Assembly: GCF_024749045.1 (NCBI RefSeq) | Contig: NZ_CP087184.1 | Span: 3,844,001 to 3,908,000, forward strand | Length of the DNA stretch: 64,000 bases | Reading direction: 5' to 3' | DNA from: Pseudomonas sp. B21-028 | GTDB taxonomy: Bacteria > Pseudomonadota > Gammaproteobacteria > Pseudomonadales > Pseudomonadaceae | In this document: positions 1 to 9,385 of the stretch, in pieces | Position numbering within the stretch: the stretch's first letter is position 1 | Layout of the letters: every line of letters starts with the position of its first letter | The notes under the pieces: generated by a model | Told to the model about the DNA's origin: nothing | The model's input: only the letters and a program-made list of their open reading frames with translations | Database searches by the model: none | Program-made: the position numbers and the translations under genes

Positions 1-906
1 GGGATCACCGAAGCCACGGTGCATACCACCTTCAAGCGCGTGCTGGGCCAGGACCTGGAAAGTGCCGCCATGGTATCGATTGGTGCCCCGCTGGATGGCT
101 GGCGCCTGAACCTGCTCGATGCCGACCGGCAACCCGTGCCCCAGGGCACCGCCGGTGAGCTGTACATCGAAGGCGCCGGCGTGGCGCTGGGTTACCTGAA
201 CCGCCCGGCCCTGAACAGCGAGCGTTTCGTGCAACTGCCAGGGACCTCAAGCCGCGCCTATCGCACCGGCGATCTGGTGGTATTGGGCGATGACGGCGAG
301 TATCGCTACGCCGGGCGTTGCGACGAGCAACTGAAGATCCGCGGCTTCCGCATCGAGCCCGGCGAGGTCGAGGCCTGCCTGCAGAGCAGTCCCGCCGTGG
401 CCGCCGCCCATGTGGCCGGTCACGATTACGGCGATGGCGACTGGCGCCTGGTTACCTACGTGGTGCCGGCCCAGGGCGTGGATGCCTGGACCGAACAGGT
501 CCGCAGCGAAGTCGCCGCGCTGGTGGCCGCCAACCTGCCGGACTACATGCGTCCTTCGGCCTATATCGCCCTGGCGCAACTGCCGGTCACCGACCACGGC
601 AAGATCGACAAGCAACGCCTGCCCTCGCCCGAATCCATAGAAGCCACCGTGCAGCACGCGGCCGACAACCTTACCGAGCAAGAGCAATTCGTGCTCAAGG
701 TGTGGTCGCAGGATATCGGCCTGAAGAACATCGGCCTGAACGATGACTTCTTCGACTTTGGCGGTACCTCCCTGGCACTGATTCGCTCCCTGAGCACCTT
801 CAAGGCCCACTACAAGGTCAACCTGGACCCCGGCGTACTGGCCGACGGCGCGACCGCCAAGGTATTGGCCGACTGCATCCAGCGCTCCCTTGTCCAAGCC
901 CATTGA
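1..906 (+). CDS. syrB1: SyrB1-like threonine-activating A-T protein (3' part)
   Basis: The frame is open from base 1, so the gene begins upstream; only the last ~300 residues are visible. It starts inside the adenylation domain just after core A5 (GITEATVH, whose final V-H fits the Thr code ending), runs through the YRTGD and [11 protein letters not shown] cores and the C-terminal Lys motif (GKIDKQRLP), and ends with a carrier domain whose FGGTS serine (codon 769-771) takes phosphopantetheine. There is no condensation domain after it. In the syringomycin pathway SyrB1 loads L-Thr on its own carrier as the substrate of the halogenase SyrB2. The next two genes are SyrB2- and SyrC-like, so the same role is inferred. 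The Thr code itself is mostly outside the window. Confidence 0.92.
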   Translation, partial: GITEATVHTTFKRVLGQDLESAAMVSIGAPLDGWRLNLLDADRQPVPQGTAGELYIEGAGVALGYLNRPALNSERFVQLPGTSSRAYRTGDLVVLGDDGEYRYAGRCDEQLKIRGFRIEPGEVEACLQSSPAVAAAHVAGHDYGDGDWRLVTYVVPAQGVDAWTEQVRSEVAALVAANLPDYMRPSAYIALAQLPVTDHGKIDKQRLPSPESIEATVQHAADNLTEQEQFVLKVWSQDIGLKNIGLNDDFFDFGGTSLALIRSLSTFKAHYKVNLDPGVLADGATAKVLADCIQRSLVQAH

Positions 907-923
907 CCGAAAAGGAACAGCCC

Positions 924-1859
924 ATGAGCAAGAAATTCGCCTTGACCCCGGAAGAACGCGCGTCCTTCGAGAAGAACGGTTTCATCGGTCCTTTCGACGC
1001 CTATACCCCCGAAGAAATGAAAGAAACCTGGAAACGCACCCGTCTGCGCCTGCTCGACCGCAGCGCCGCGGCCTACCAGGACCTGGATGCGATTTCCGCC
1101 GGCACCAATATCGCCAACTATGATCGCCACCTGGACGACGAATTCCTCGCCAGCCACATCTGCCGTCCGCAGATCTGCGACCGCGTCGAAAGCATCCTCG
1201 GTCCGGACGTACTGTGCTGGCGCACCGAGTTCTTCCCCAAATACCCCGGCGACGAAGGCACCGACTGGCACCAGGCCGACACCTTCGCCAACGCCTCGGG
1301 CAAGCCGCAGATCCTGTGGCCTGAGAACGAAGACTTCGGCGGCACCATCACCGTCTGGACCGCGTTCACCGACGCCAACATCGCCAATGGTTGCCTGCAG
1401 TTCATTCCCGGCACCCAGAACAGCATGAACTACGACGAAACCAAGCGCATGGCCTACGATCCCGATGCCAACAACAGCACGGTGGTCAAGGATGGCGTGC
1501 GCCGTGGCTTCTTCGGCTACGACTATCGCCAGTTGCAGATCGACGAGAACTTCAAGCCTGACGAATCCGCCGCCGTACCGATGCAGATGAAAGCCGGCCA
1601 GTTCATCATTTTCTGGTCGACCCTGATGCACGCCTCCTACCCCCACAGCGGCGAGTCCCAGGACATGCGCATGGGCTTCGCCTCACGCTATGTACCGTCC
1701 TTCGTGAAGATCTACCCGGACTCCGAGCATATCGAGGAGTACGGCGGTCGCATCAGCCTTGAGAAATACGGCGCGGTCCAGGTGATCGGGGACAAGACCC
1801 CGGAATACAACCGCCTTGTCACCCATACCACCCGAGGCAAGAAATTCGAAGCGGTCTGA
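924..1859 (+). CDS. syrB2: SyrB2-like non-heme Fe(II)/2-oxoglutarate halogenase
   Basis: 311 aa, nearly colinear with SyrB2 of P. syringae as I recall it. SyrB2 chlorinates the gamma-methyl of Thr tethered to SyrB1. The diagnostic halogenase site is present: H116-Q-A118, where Ala replaces the usual Asp/Glu iron ligand and leaves room for chloride. The distal His is H236 ([10 protein letters not shown]), one residue later than H235 of SyrB2 because of a one-residue insertion before VVKDG. The ATG at 924 has an AAGGA site about 8 nt upstream; an in-frame TTG at 903 has no such site. It lies 17 bp after the SyrB1 stop, clearly the same operon. Confidence 0.96.
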   Translation: MSKKFALTPEERASFEKNGFIGPFDAYTPEEMKETWKRTRLRLLDRSAAAYQDLDAISAGTNIANYDRHLDDEFLASHICRPQICDRVESILGPDVLCWRTEFFPKYPGDEGTDWHQADTFANASGKPQILWPENEDFGGTITVWTAFTDANIANGCLQFIPGTQNSMNYDETKRMAYDPDANNSTVVKDGVRRGFFGYDYRQLQIDENFKPDESAAVPMQMKAGQFIIFWSTLMHASYPHSGESQDMRMGFASRYVPSFVKIYPDSEHIEEYGGRISLEKYGAVQVIGDKTPEYNRLVTHTTRGKKFEAV

Positions 1860-1917
1860 TTTTTCGGTGCCATAAGACAGTGGCATGCGCAACGTGCCTG
1901 ACAGGAGTCCCCAATCC

Positions 1918-3129
1918 ATGACTATTTCCACCGACGCAGCAACGCGCCTGTGTGAGACCGTGAGGATGCTTAGGCACCTTGCCATCCATCTGCCCGACCC
2001 CATCTGCCTGAGCTTCCTCGCTCAGGCAGATGGACCATCACCCGACCAGGCCTCCCCCAGCGTGAGAGCCACGGAGCGGGCGGTCAGCGCTACCTTCGCA
2101 CGCATCGGTGTCAAAGCCGTGCAGTACGTGCACGATGGCGAAGGGCAGCTGTCGTCTTTCGAGATGTTCATCAGCAAGAAAATCTGCCAGGCGCTGGATT
2201 ACTCCTATGATCACTTCGACGAGTTCGAAAGTGTCAGGGAATTCGGGCACCTGGTCAGACACTTCGATTTCAGTGGTTCGGTGCCCGAGGTCGAGACCGT
2301 GCACCTGATCACCCGCGACAACGTTGCGTTGTCGGTGCACGCCAGTAAGGATCGCAAGCGCCCGGCTATCGTCCTGGCCCTGCCCTGCGGCATGCCGTTC
2401 GACCTGTGTCGCGACTGGTTCAATGCGCTGAGCGAGCGATTCTTCGTGGTCACCTGGGAAACCCGGGGGCTGTTCGGTTCCTGTACCTCGTTCGACCAAC
2501 TCTCCGTGGACACCGATGCCCAGGTCGGCGACCTGATCAACGTGATGAACCACTACGAACTGCCCAGTGCGCACTTGATGGGCATCTGCGGCGGCGCGGT
2601 GATCGCCTTGAGCGCCGCCGCCATCCACCCCGGGCGGGTGAACTCCCTGAGCCTGTGGCACGGTGACTACAACCTCGGCGACAACAGCCTGCGCACCGCC
2701 CATCAGCAGAATTTCGAATGGCTGATGGAGTCGGCCGCCGTCGACCGCAACGAAGCCAGCGACTTGCAGGCGTTGTTCCTGGACCAGGCGACACTGGCGA
2801 CCATCCCGGACTCGATCGCCCATGCGGCGCTCTACCCCTACGTCAACGAGGAGCTGTTCTACCGTTATGCACGGCTCAACGATGCGTTGAACAAGACCGA
2901 GTTGCAGTCACGGTTGGGACAGATCAGCGTGCCGACCCTGGTGGTTGCCGGCGACGCCGACGAAACCACCCACATCGGCGGCTCCCAGCGCATCGCCGAG
3001 TCCATCAGCGATGCCATGCTGCATGTGGAACGCAACGGCAGTCACCTGGCGTTCTTTGAATCGACCCTACGTTCGAAACAGACTGCCTTCCGCTTTCTTG
3101 AAGCGACGCTGGAATCGGTGGCTGTCTGA
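1918..3129 (+). CDS. syrC: SyrC-like aminoacyltransferase (alpha/beta-hydrolase fold, Cys nucleophile)
   Basis: 403 aa from the ATG at 1918, which has AGGAG 10 nt upstream. This start puts the nucleophile elbow GICGG at Cys224, the residue number reported for SyrC; an upstream in-frame ATG at 1885 would not. The acid is likely in VVAGDADE and the catalytic His in NGSHLAFF. SyrC moves (chloro)threonyl groups from the SyrB1 carrier to the last carrier domain of the synthetase through a Cys thioester. Here the acceptor would be the A-less final module of the second NRPS at 47195-49654. It is the last gene of the SyrB1-B2-C run. A REPIN follows and then unrelated genes. Confidence 0.93.
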   Translation: MTISTDAATRLCETVRMLRHLAIHLPDPICLSFLAQADGPSPDQASPSVRATERAVSATFARIGVKAVQYVHDGEGQLSSFEMFISKKICQALDYSYDHFDEFESVREFGHLVRHFDFSGSVPEVETVHLITRDNVALSVHASKDRKRPAIVLALPCGMPFDLCRDWFNALSERFFVVTWETRGLFGSCTSFDQLSVDTDAQVGDLINVMNHYELPSAHLMGICGGAVIALSAAAIHPGRVNSLSLWHGDYNLGDNSLRTAHQQNFEWLMESAAVDRNEASDLQALFLDQATLATIPDSIAHAALYPYVNEELFYRYARLNDALNKTELQSRLGQISVPTLVVAGDADETTHIGGSQRIAESISDAMLHVERNGSHLAFFESTLRSKQTAFRFLEATLESVAV

Positions 3130-3173
3130 GCTGCCAGACAGAGGCCTGCCCTGATGCCAGTCAGTTAAGCAAA

Positions 3174-3269
3174 CCTGTGGGAGCAAAGCTTGTTCGCGAT
3201 TACGGTACGTCAGTCAGCAACAATGTTGACGGTGCCGCCGCTATCGCGAGCAAGCTTTGCTCCCACAGG
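3174..3269. repeat. REPIN (two inverted REP sequences)
   Basis: Two fluorescens-type REP palindromes face each other, CCTGTGGGAGC...TCGCGAT and TCGCGAG...GCTCCCACAGG, separated by a unique spacer. A further inverted repeat lies outside it: ATGCCAGTC at 3154-3162 and GACTGGCAT at 3284-3292. Transcribed, the whole block would form one long hairpin after the SyrC gene. REPINs are mobilised by RAYT transposases encoded elsewhere; none is seen here. Confidence 0.9.
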
Positions 3270-3377
3270 TTTTGCGCCGCCAGGACTGGCATTAGGCTCT
3301 GCCCGCCTTTGGACTCATGACCTGGGCACGGTGCCAACCATTGAGGTCGGCACCCTGTGGTCGAACAAGCATTGTGC

Positions 3378-3737
3378 TCAAGGCGGGCCGACCAGGCTTC
3401 GGTTCTTGCCATCGACATGACGCAACGGCAGGGCGCGGTAATCCAATCCATCGATACAGCACGCATTGACGCTGAGTACCTCGGGATTACTGCGACGTCG
3501 GTGGTATACATAGATCCCGCACGCACCACAAAAGTAATGCTGGGCCACGCCGCTGTTCCAGCGATACAGACGCAGCGCATCTTCGCCACGGCTGATGCGA
3601 AAATGCTGCCGCGGCACCGTGGCCATCAACGCATTGCGCTTGCTGCACAGCGAACAGTCGCAACTGATCAGTTCTTCAACTTCGGCTTCAAACGCGAAGC
3701 CAACCGCTCCGCAGTGACAGGCGCCCGTGTAGTTCAT
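3378..3737 (-). CDS. GFA/CENP-V domain protein (glutathione-dependent formaldehyde-activating family)
   Basis: 119 aa. The zinc-binding Cys pattern of the GFA fold is visible: CHC near residue 8, CDCSLC near 27-32, and CGAC near 93-96. Members bind zinc in a small beta fold; a few act on glutathione adducts, but most have no known substrate. The start at 3737 has a GGAGA site. It stands alone, facing the SyrC gene, with no apparent link to lipopeptide synthesis. Confidence 0.85.
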   Translation of the reverse strand: MNYTGACHCGAVGFAFEAEVEELISCDCSLCSKRNALMATVPRQHFRISRGEDALRLYRWNSGVAQHYFCGACGIYVYHRRRSNPEVLSVNACCIDGLDYRALPLRHVDGKNRSLVGPP

Positions 3738-3835
3738 CGTGGGTATGTCTCCATCGTCAGTGAACTCGCAGTCTCATCGTAGTGGATAACCTTGCGCGCT
3801 GCGTCGGGGCGTAATCCCGAAGATCCCGCAGGCAT

Positions 3836-3868
3836 TAAAAAGCCCCGGTACCGCACGGTACCGAGGCC
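3836..3868 (-). terminator. Rho-independent terminator of the decarboxylase-like gene
   Basis: On the minus strand an 11-bp stem (CCTCGGTACCG pairing with CGGTACCGGGG, one wobble) is followed by CTTTTT. It begins about 20 bp after the stop of the gene at 3890-4231. Confidence 0.85.
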
Positions 3869-3889
3869 TGACACCTGCGCCAGCCGGAT

Positions 3890-4231
3890 CTATTTTCTCA
3901 GCGAGTCGTACGCCTCCAGCGTGCGTAACGAATAGATATAGGCAGCGCCGGCGTTGAGCGAGATTGCGCTTGCCAATGTAGCCGCCACTTCTTCGCGGCT
4001 TGCTCCAGCCTTGATCGCCGCATCCGCATGGACGGCAATACATCCGTCACAACGGGTGGTAACAGCGACGGCAATCGAAATCAACTCTCGGGTTTTCGCA
4101 TCCAGCACATCGTTTTCGGCGGAAGCCTCGCCAAGGGCCATATAGGCCTTGACCATTTTAGGGTTGCTCTTTCCGAGCGCACCGAAAGCCTTCTGAATGG
4201 TGGGTAGCAGTTCGGACCAGTTGTTGAACAT
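3890..4231 (-). CDS. Carboxymuconolactone decarboxylase / AhpD-like protein
   Basis: 113 aa starting MFNNWSELLP, with AGGAG upstream of the ATG at 4231; a longer open frame upstream lacks this support. The CxxC-type motif of AhpD-like proteins is seen as TTRCDGCIAVHADAA, with the downstream His. This family includes gamma-carboxymuconolactone decarboxylase and small thiol-peroxidase partners; the CxxCxxxH form favours a redox role. It is divergent from the AraC regulator at 4340, a common pairing in which the regulator controls the small redox protein. Function beyond family is not established. Confidence 0.85.
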   Translation of the reverse strand: MFNNWSELLPTIQKAFGALGKSNPKMVKAYMALGEASAENDVLDAKTRELISIAVAVTTRCDGCIAVHADAAIKAGASREEVAATLASAISLNAGAAYIYSLRTLEAYDSLRK

Positions 4232-4339
4232 CGCATGACTCCTGAGCAAGTTGGTGTACTGTTTCGACAGGCTCAGTCTCCCCCCAGGGCGTGATTCGGG
4301 TTTGTCCAATCCGCTCAACTTTTTATGCGAAGCGCTCAA

Positions 4340-5245
4340 ATGAATTCGATCGATAAACTCATCAGTTTGGCCAATGTGCGGGGCAGCGTGGATCTGCGGT
4401 GTCAGTTTCAAGGAGATTGGGCACTCGATCACCAACAGGAAGCCTTGGGAAAAGCGCCCTATCACGTTGTCTTGGCAGGAGAATGCCGAGTCGAATTTCC
4501 GGATGGCCAGCGCCTGCCGATGCGAGCAGGAGACATTCTGCTCCTGCCCCGTGGGGCACCGCACCTGCTGCATGGCATCGGGAAAACGGCTGAGCCGGGT
4601 ACCCCGCGGCTGGTTTCCGGTGGAACACTGCCGCTTTACCGCATTGGCCGCGGAAGCACGGACCTGGACATGCTTTGCGGGAACTTCCACTACAATCGTG
4701 CCTCCCTGTTGTTCACCGCCCTCCCCGAACATCTCGTGATTCCCAGCGCGGTTCTCCCTGCAAGTGCCCCTTTGCCGGCACTGGTCGACCTGTTGCGAGG
4801 TGAAGCCGATAGCGATCAGGTCGGCGCACACTTCTTACTCGATGCCTTGTCCCAGGCGCTGTTCACCTTGATCCTGCGCGCTCACCTCGCAAGCCACGGC
4901 CAACACACCGGCACCCTGGCCCTGTTGGCCGATAAACGACTGGGCCAAGCCTGGCAGGCGATGCTGGCCGATCCAGGTCACGAATGGACAGTGGATGCGC
5001 TTGCCGAACTTGCGAGCATGTCCCGCGCCACGTTCATGCGAGCTTTCGTGCGGGTAGCCGGCGTTTCGCCTTGGGTTTTGTTGACGCAGGTTCGAATGGA
5101 GCTGGCCTTCAGCCTGTTGAGCCATTCACACTTGGGACTGACTGACATTGCCTCCCAGGTGGGGTATCAATCCCAGGCGGCTTTCAGTAAGAAGTTCAAG
5201 GAGGTCTATGGGGAGACGCCGGGACGGGTGCGGCGTGGGATGTAA
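4340..5245 (+). CDS. AraC-family transcriptional regulator (cupin sensor)
   Basis: About 300 aa. The N-terminal half is a cupin sensor (RAGDILLLPRGAPHLLHG) and the C-terminal ~100 residues form the double HTH of the AraC/XylS family (MSRATFMRAFVRVAGVSP, then IASQVGYQSQAAFSKKFKEV). It is divergently transcribed from the AhpD-like gene, with about 100 bp between the starts, and probably regulates it. An in-frame ATG at 4325 is an alternative start; neither has a strong Shine-Dalgarno site. Confidence 0.88.
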   Translation: MNSIDKLISLANVRGSVDLRCQFQGDWALDHQQEALGKAPYHVVLAGECRVEFPDGQRLPMRAGDILLLPRGAPHLLHGIGKTAEPGTPRLVSGGTLPLYRIGRGSTDLDMLCGNFHYNRASLLFTALPEHLVIPSAVLPASAPLPALVDLLRGEADSDQVGAHFLLDALSQALFTLILRAHLASHGQHTGTLALLADKRLGQAWQAMLADPGHEWTVDALAELASMSRATFMRAFVRVAGVSPWVLLTQVRMELAFSLLSHSHLGLTDIASQVGYQSQAAFSKKFKEVYGETPGRVRRGM

Positions 5246-5340
5246 TGTTTTCGAGATTTCCAGGTGCCGCAAAAGTAGACGACTGGTATCAATGAGCCCG
5301 AAGTCTTCCAAGTTCAAACGATGACACGGAAGGACCTGCC

Positions 5341-5799
5341 TTGACGGATTATCTGATTCGAAACGCTATGAGCGTAGACGCGCCGGCTATCAGTCGAACG
5401 ATCATTAAAAGCCTCCGCAAGTCCAATGCCCAAGACTACTCATCCGACATCATCGATCAAGTGGCGCAAAGCTTTTCTCCCGCGGCAATCCTTCACCTGT
5501 TGACTCAGCGCCAGGTCCTTGTGGCAGTAGTCGACAATCATATCGTCGCAACAGCGAGTCTTGACCAAGACGTCGTTCGAAGTGTGTTTGTCGATCCGAA
5601 CTATCAAGGAAAAGGGATCGGGAGACGCTTGATGGAGAGGATTCAATTAATTGCCAAGAATGCAGGTCTGAACCTGCTACGTGTTCCCTCCTCAATCACC
5701 GCAGAGGGGTTTTATGCATCGCTTGGTTACAAAAAAGTCAGGGACGAGTTTCACGGGTCGGAGCGCACGATCATAATGGCGAAAACATTGGACCTGTAA
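5341..5799 (+). CDS. GNAT-family N-acetyltransferase
   Basis: 152 aa. The acetyl-CoA pyrophosphate loop of GNAT proteins is visible as NYQGKGIGRRLM, preceded by the beta strand VVRSVFVDP and followed by the FYASLGYKKV motif. The start is TTG at 5341, chosen because AAGGA lies 7 nt upstream and the fold starts immediately. The substrate is unknown. It is a single gene between the AraC regulator and an HD protein. Confidence 0.87.
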   Translation: MTDYLIRNAMSVDAPAISRTIIKSLRKSNAQDYSSDIIDQVAQSFSPAAILHLLTQRQVLVAVVDNHIVATASLDQDVVRSVFVDPNYQGKGIGRRLMERIQLIAKNAGLNLLRVPSSITAEGFYASLGYKKVRDEFHGSERTIIMAKTLDL

Positions 5800-5948
5800 C
5801 GCACAGCAGCCCGAGGATTCGCGGATGGCATCAGGTGCTTATCCGGGGGCGTTTACCCTATCTACCCAGCGCGGCCACTTCTGCCGGTGGCCTTCGCACC
5901 GACATTGATCGCCTGGGTGTAGCACTACTTTGATGTGCGGGAGCAGCA

Positions 5949-6635
5949 ATGACGGGACAGTCAGAAGAAAGCAGCCTATTCCGAGCCAGGGCACACGACG
6001 ACCTCGACGCGCCTGAGGCCCTGGGTTTTACCGCCTGGGCTCGCGTCTGGACGGAGTTAGGAGTCAGATGCGCGTCGCAAGAGACGCACGAAAAACTCAT
6101 TCGGCACTACGACGAGCCACACCGCGCGTACCACAACCGCCAGCACTTGGCTGAGTGCCTTCAGGTGCGTCGACTCGTCAACGCCGCCTGCCAAGCCCCC
6201 GCCGAAGTCGACCTCGCGCTGTGGTTCCACGACGCAATCTACGACCCCCTGCGCAGCGACAACGAGTTGCGCAGCGCCCAATGGCTGGACGAGGTGGCCC
6301 GTAATAGCGGCCTGGACGACGAAACGCGCCGCAGGCTTTACGACCTGGTCATGGCGACCCGGCACGACAGCGCCCCGCAGTCGGTAGACGAGGCGGTGTT
6401 GGTGGACACGGATCTGGCGATCCTTGGGGCATCGTCCGAGCGGTTCGAAGAGTACGACCAACAAATCCGCCGCGAGTACCTGCACGTGCCGATGCCTGTA
6501 TATCGCCGAAAGCGACGCCAGATCCTGGAGGGTTTTCTAGTGCGCGAGCGCATTTATACAACCGCACCCTACTTCGACGCATTCGAGCAGCAGGCACGCG
6601 CAAATCTTGCACGTGCCATCGGCCGCCTCGATTGA
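5949..6635 (+). CDS. Predicted HD-superfamily metal-dependent phosphohydrolase
   Basis: 228 aa. It has the features of the COG4339-type family: an N-terminal YDEPHRAYHNRQHL segment and the HD pair in LALWFHDAIYD (around residue 90), with further conserved acidic residues in VLVDTDLAILG. Such proteins bind divalent metals, but the natural substrate is unknown. The ATG at 5949 has a GGAG site. It is monocistronic by spacing. Confidence 0.82.
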   Translation: MTGQSEESSLFRARAHDDLDAPEALGFTAWARVWTELGVRCASQETHEKLIRHYDEPHRAYHNRQHLAECLQVRRLVNAACQAPAEVDLALWFHDAIYDPLRSDNELRSAQWLDEVARNSGLDDETRRRLYDLVMATRHDSAPQSVDEAVLVDTDLAILGASSERFEEYDQQIRREYLHVPMPVYRRKRRQILEGFLVRERIYTTAPYFDAFEQQARANLARAIGRLD

Positions 6636-6868
6636 AATCGGATTCATGCAGCAGCAAAGGGATATCGCTTTAGCCGTCGCCTGATCACGATGACAAGTTT
6701 TAACCCCCTACTCCCACAACCGGGCCCAGGGGCATGAACGCCCGGATAAATATGATGTACAGACATTCGCTCTCGACCGAAAATGCCTTCGCGGCTGGCA
6801 ACAACCGGCCAGGAGCAGCTCCTCGAACTAGGCTTTACCTGATCGGTATGAGGTATTAAAAACACGCT

Positions 6869-7132
6869 ATGGCACTTTCCCAAGGCGACTTAATAAAACT
6901 AATCCACGTCGATCCTACGAAGGCTGTGTATGTTGACTGGATAAATTTTCGTGATGCAACGCCTGGGGATATCGCAGTCGTCAAAGAAATTTTTAGTACG
7001 GAGTCCGGACTCATCGTCCGTCTATTGTGCGAGCCCCGGTCAGGCTTTCAAGAATGGTGCTCCACATTCCATGAAGCAGATTTGACCTACGAGCTGTTGC
7101 TCATAAAATCAATTCACGATGATCAAGCTTGA
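6869..7132 (+). CDS. Unknown small protein, possibly immunity-like
   Basis: 87 aa, not recognised. It is acidic, lacks a signal peptide or membrane segment, and looks like a small beta-rich soluble protein (YVDWINFRDATPGD, LIVRLLCEPRSGF). Its stop overlaps the next gene by 14 bp. The surrounding DNA is noticeably less GC-rich than the flanking genes, which suggests acquired DNA. Small overlapping genes like these are often orphan immunity or toxin-associated genes, but nothing here proves it. Confidence 0.55.
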   Translation: MALSQGDLIKLIHVDPTKAVYVDWINFRDATPGDIAVVKEIFSTESGLIVRLLCEPRSGFQEWCSTFHEADLTYELLLIKSIHDDQA

Positions 7133-7493
7133 AAATCCGCTTCGAGTTGTGGATTCAAGACAAGTAGAAAGCGGCCAAAAGCCAACGTTCGTGAATGGCG
7201 CTTTCGAGCGATTCGTTCCGGACACCATAACGGCCTTAACAAACAGAGCCTCGAATATGAATCATGAACTTTGGCAGGAGCCTGATGGTTGTCAAACCTT
7301 TTGTCTAGCTGGTGCTCAAGGTGATGGTGCGCGTGCGCTTATGCATTCGGAAGCGAAGCTTGTTTGGGAGGTCGAGGCTGAAAGTCATTTTGAAGCGATG
7401 ACCAAATATTATGCGCACATGCAGTGGGGCGAATACCTGACGGACTTTCCCGAACAAGACAAGACTTCCTACAGAGAACTGGGCTGGGAATGA
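7119..7493 (+). CDS. Unknown conserved small protein
   Basis: 124 aa, soluble, function not recognised. It overlaps the preceding gene by 14 bp and so is translationally coupled. The C-terminal pattern (WEVEAESHFEAMTKYY, then LTDFPEQDKTSYRELGW) resembles a Pseudomonas protein group I have seen annotated only as hypothetical. Its stop overlaps the ATG at 7490 of a broken third gene (ATGA), so the three formed one operon. Confidence 0.6.
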   Translation: MIKLENPLRVVDSRQVESGQKPTFVNGAFERFVPDTITALTNRASNMNHELWQEPDGCQTFCLAGAQGDGARALMHSEAKLVWEVEAESHFEAMTKYYAHMQWGEYLTDFPEQDKTSYRELGWE

Positions 7494-7701
7494 CCAGTCA
7501 AGAGTCAGATAAAACTGCGAAACCTTCTTTATTTGATAACCACTTGTCATGGCCTGCTTCAGGTCGACTTTGCTAAGAATGGAACTCCTGTGGCGTCTAC
7601 GGCAAAATCACTTCATCGACCAGTGGGAAGATTACGCGCATGATGGGACGGTTATCGAGTGGGCAGGAACGACTGTTGTACTCGTTCGATGTGGTGAGTA
7701 A
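7490..7701 (+). pseudogene. Broken third gene of the small operon
   Basis: An ATG at 7490 overlaps the previous stop and opens a frame (MTSQESDKTAKPSLFDNHLS) that ends after 28 codons at TAA. A different frame then continues from about 7579 (MELLWRLRQNHFIDQWEDYA, ending VVLVRCGE) to the TAA at 7701. The coupled start, the abrupt stop and a protein-like continuation in another frame suggest a frameshifted or internally deleted gene. A short intact 28-aa peptide is the alternative. Confidence 0.4.
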
Positions 7702-7761
7702 GTTCCCCGGTGGGGATCGTAGCCTCGGCCGTTTGCTGGTGGTCTGGTGGTATCAGCCTCG

Positions 7762-9168
7762 CTAGCGGTTCGGTAATTCTAAATCCGTTGCTTCCCCGAG
7801 ACCTTCCGCAATACGCAACTCAAGATCGTCAAATCCTAGTCTTTTATCTGGTTCGGGCTCAGCCTTCAGTATTTCGTATGCTTGGGCTAACCAAGTTGAG
7901 GCCGCCGCCTTTTCTCCGGCCTCGTTAAGAATGGCGGCAAAGTACACTCGGCTCAGTATTTGTCCATCCAGATTCTTTGAATAGTTTTTTGCAATGATGG
8001 TCGGCATTAGGTCCATGACGAGCTTGGCGAGCTTTTCCTCACCATGGATCCTGGATGCGTGAACTAGTTGGGCTAATACCTCAGCGTCATGTTGGCTGTA
8101 GGTACGTTCCTCCAGCCGCAAATACTTAGCTGCGGCCTTCGCGTAGGCACTTGAGGCATCTGCATTCCGGCCCGCCCTGACATAGGCCCGACCGATGAAT
8201 AATTGCAGCTTTACATACGCGGAGTCGATGTTCACTAGCCTGTCGACCATCTCGCTGGCCTGTCTGATATCGCCATTAGCAACCGCCGTACGGATGGTAT
8301 ACGCCAGGCTGTCGTTTCGAGGCGAAACGTATAGAGTGTCGCGCATGCCCTGGGTCAGCTCTTCTGCCTTGCGGTAGTCCCTATGACGAGCGTAGTACCG
8401 CGTCCATTCCATCAGCGTGTATTTCTGCGGCGTGATTATTGCGGCCATCTCGGGCAGGTCATTCAGTAACGCGACATTGACCATTCTCGCCCTGACGTTA
8501 GCCTGCTGCCATCGCGGCAGGTGGTAGACGCGTTGCTCGGCTGCCTGGAGTGCTTTTTCCACCCGTATTTCGTCACCCGCTAATCCAAACAACTGCGCCA
8601 GGCCGAGGTATATATAAGGGTCGTCGTCACCCTGAGTTGCTTCGGCGAACACGACAAGGTCTTGAGCTAAAGCTGAGGCCAGCTGAAAGTTTTCGCTGAT
8701 TGCCAGATCCTCAAGTATACGTCTGGTGTAATCACGGTTGCCCCGAGCATCAGCCATAGCTTTTCGGCAAATAGCAATGGCTCGTTCGGGCTTGTCGAGA
8801 TTCGCCCACGCCAGCGCGATACTTACTTGCTGGTCTGGAGAGGTGGCTGCCCGGAGCGCTTCGTCGAGGATGTGAGTGCGCTGAGTGTCTGTGAGCCCTT
8901 TGCCTTTTTCCGCGATGGCCCTCAGAACATAGGATTTACTATTTCGGAAGGGTTCATCGGCGCGGGCAATGGCCAGATCAGTAAAGCCGGATCGAGCCAG
9001 GGAGATGGCAATGTCCGAACTTGGACGTCTATTCCAGGCCGCGTCATAGATCTGGCTTCCCGCTGCAGTCCAAGCGCCGCGTTCGATGAATTGCGACACC
9101 TCTTCATCCGCGTAGACGCTGACAGAAGTCCACAAAAAGAATGACACAATCAGAATACGAATAAGCAT
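7762..9168 (-). CDS. Exported helical-repeat (TPR-like) protein
   Basis: 468 aa from the ATG at 9168 (the codon before it, TTG at 9171, is possible). It begins with a signal peptide (IRILIVSFFLWTSVSVYADE, cleavage after YA-D likely). The mature part is almost all helix with TPR-like pairs (SIALAWANLDKPERAIAICR, LFIGRAYVRAGRNADASSAY). It is probably periplasmic and a protein-binding scaffold. No enzyme motif is seen, and it appears to be a single gene. Confidence 0.75.
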   Translation of the reverse strand: MLIRILIVSFFLWTSVSVYADEEVSQFIERGAWTAAGSQIYDAAWNRRPSSDIAISLARSGFTDLAIARADEPFRNSKSYVLRAIAEKGKGLTDTQRTHILDEALRAATSPDQQVSIALAWANLDKPERAIAICRKAMADARGNRDYTRRILEDLAISENFQLASALAQDLVVFAEATQGDDDPYIYLGLAQLFGLAGDEIRVEKALQAAEQRVYHLPRWQQANVRARMVNVALLNDLPEMAAIITPQKYTLMEWTRYYARHRDYRKAEELTQGMRDTLYVSPRNDSLAYTIRTAVANGDIRQASEMVDRLVNIDSAYVKLQLFIGRAYVRAGRNADASSAYAKAAAKYLRLEERTYSQHDAEVLAQLVHASRIHGEEKLAKLVMDLMPTIIAKNYSKNLDGQILSRVYFAAILNEAGEKAAASTWLAQAYEILKAEPEPDKRLGFDDLELRIAEGLGEATDLELPNR

Positions 9169-9385
9169 CAAGGCCGCTTAGTTTGGAGAGTGGACACAAG
9201 AGTAGCCGTGCTGAAATGTCATCGAAGGACATCTATCGATCACTACAGACGGACGTTGACCAAAAGCAGCCATTGCGTGGATGCTGAACGGGATATGGGG
9301 TCGAATCTAATTCGGCGTAGGTACCTACAGCCATGACCCTATAAACCAATCTGACGCCTACTTCCACGCGCCTCGTCGGCAGGGC

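Noticed and set aside
810..1646. Antisense ORF opposite the halogenase gene
   Set aside because: The sense strand encodes a SyrB2-like protein with all its active-site residues; the antisense frame has no support.
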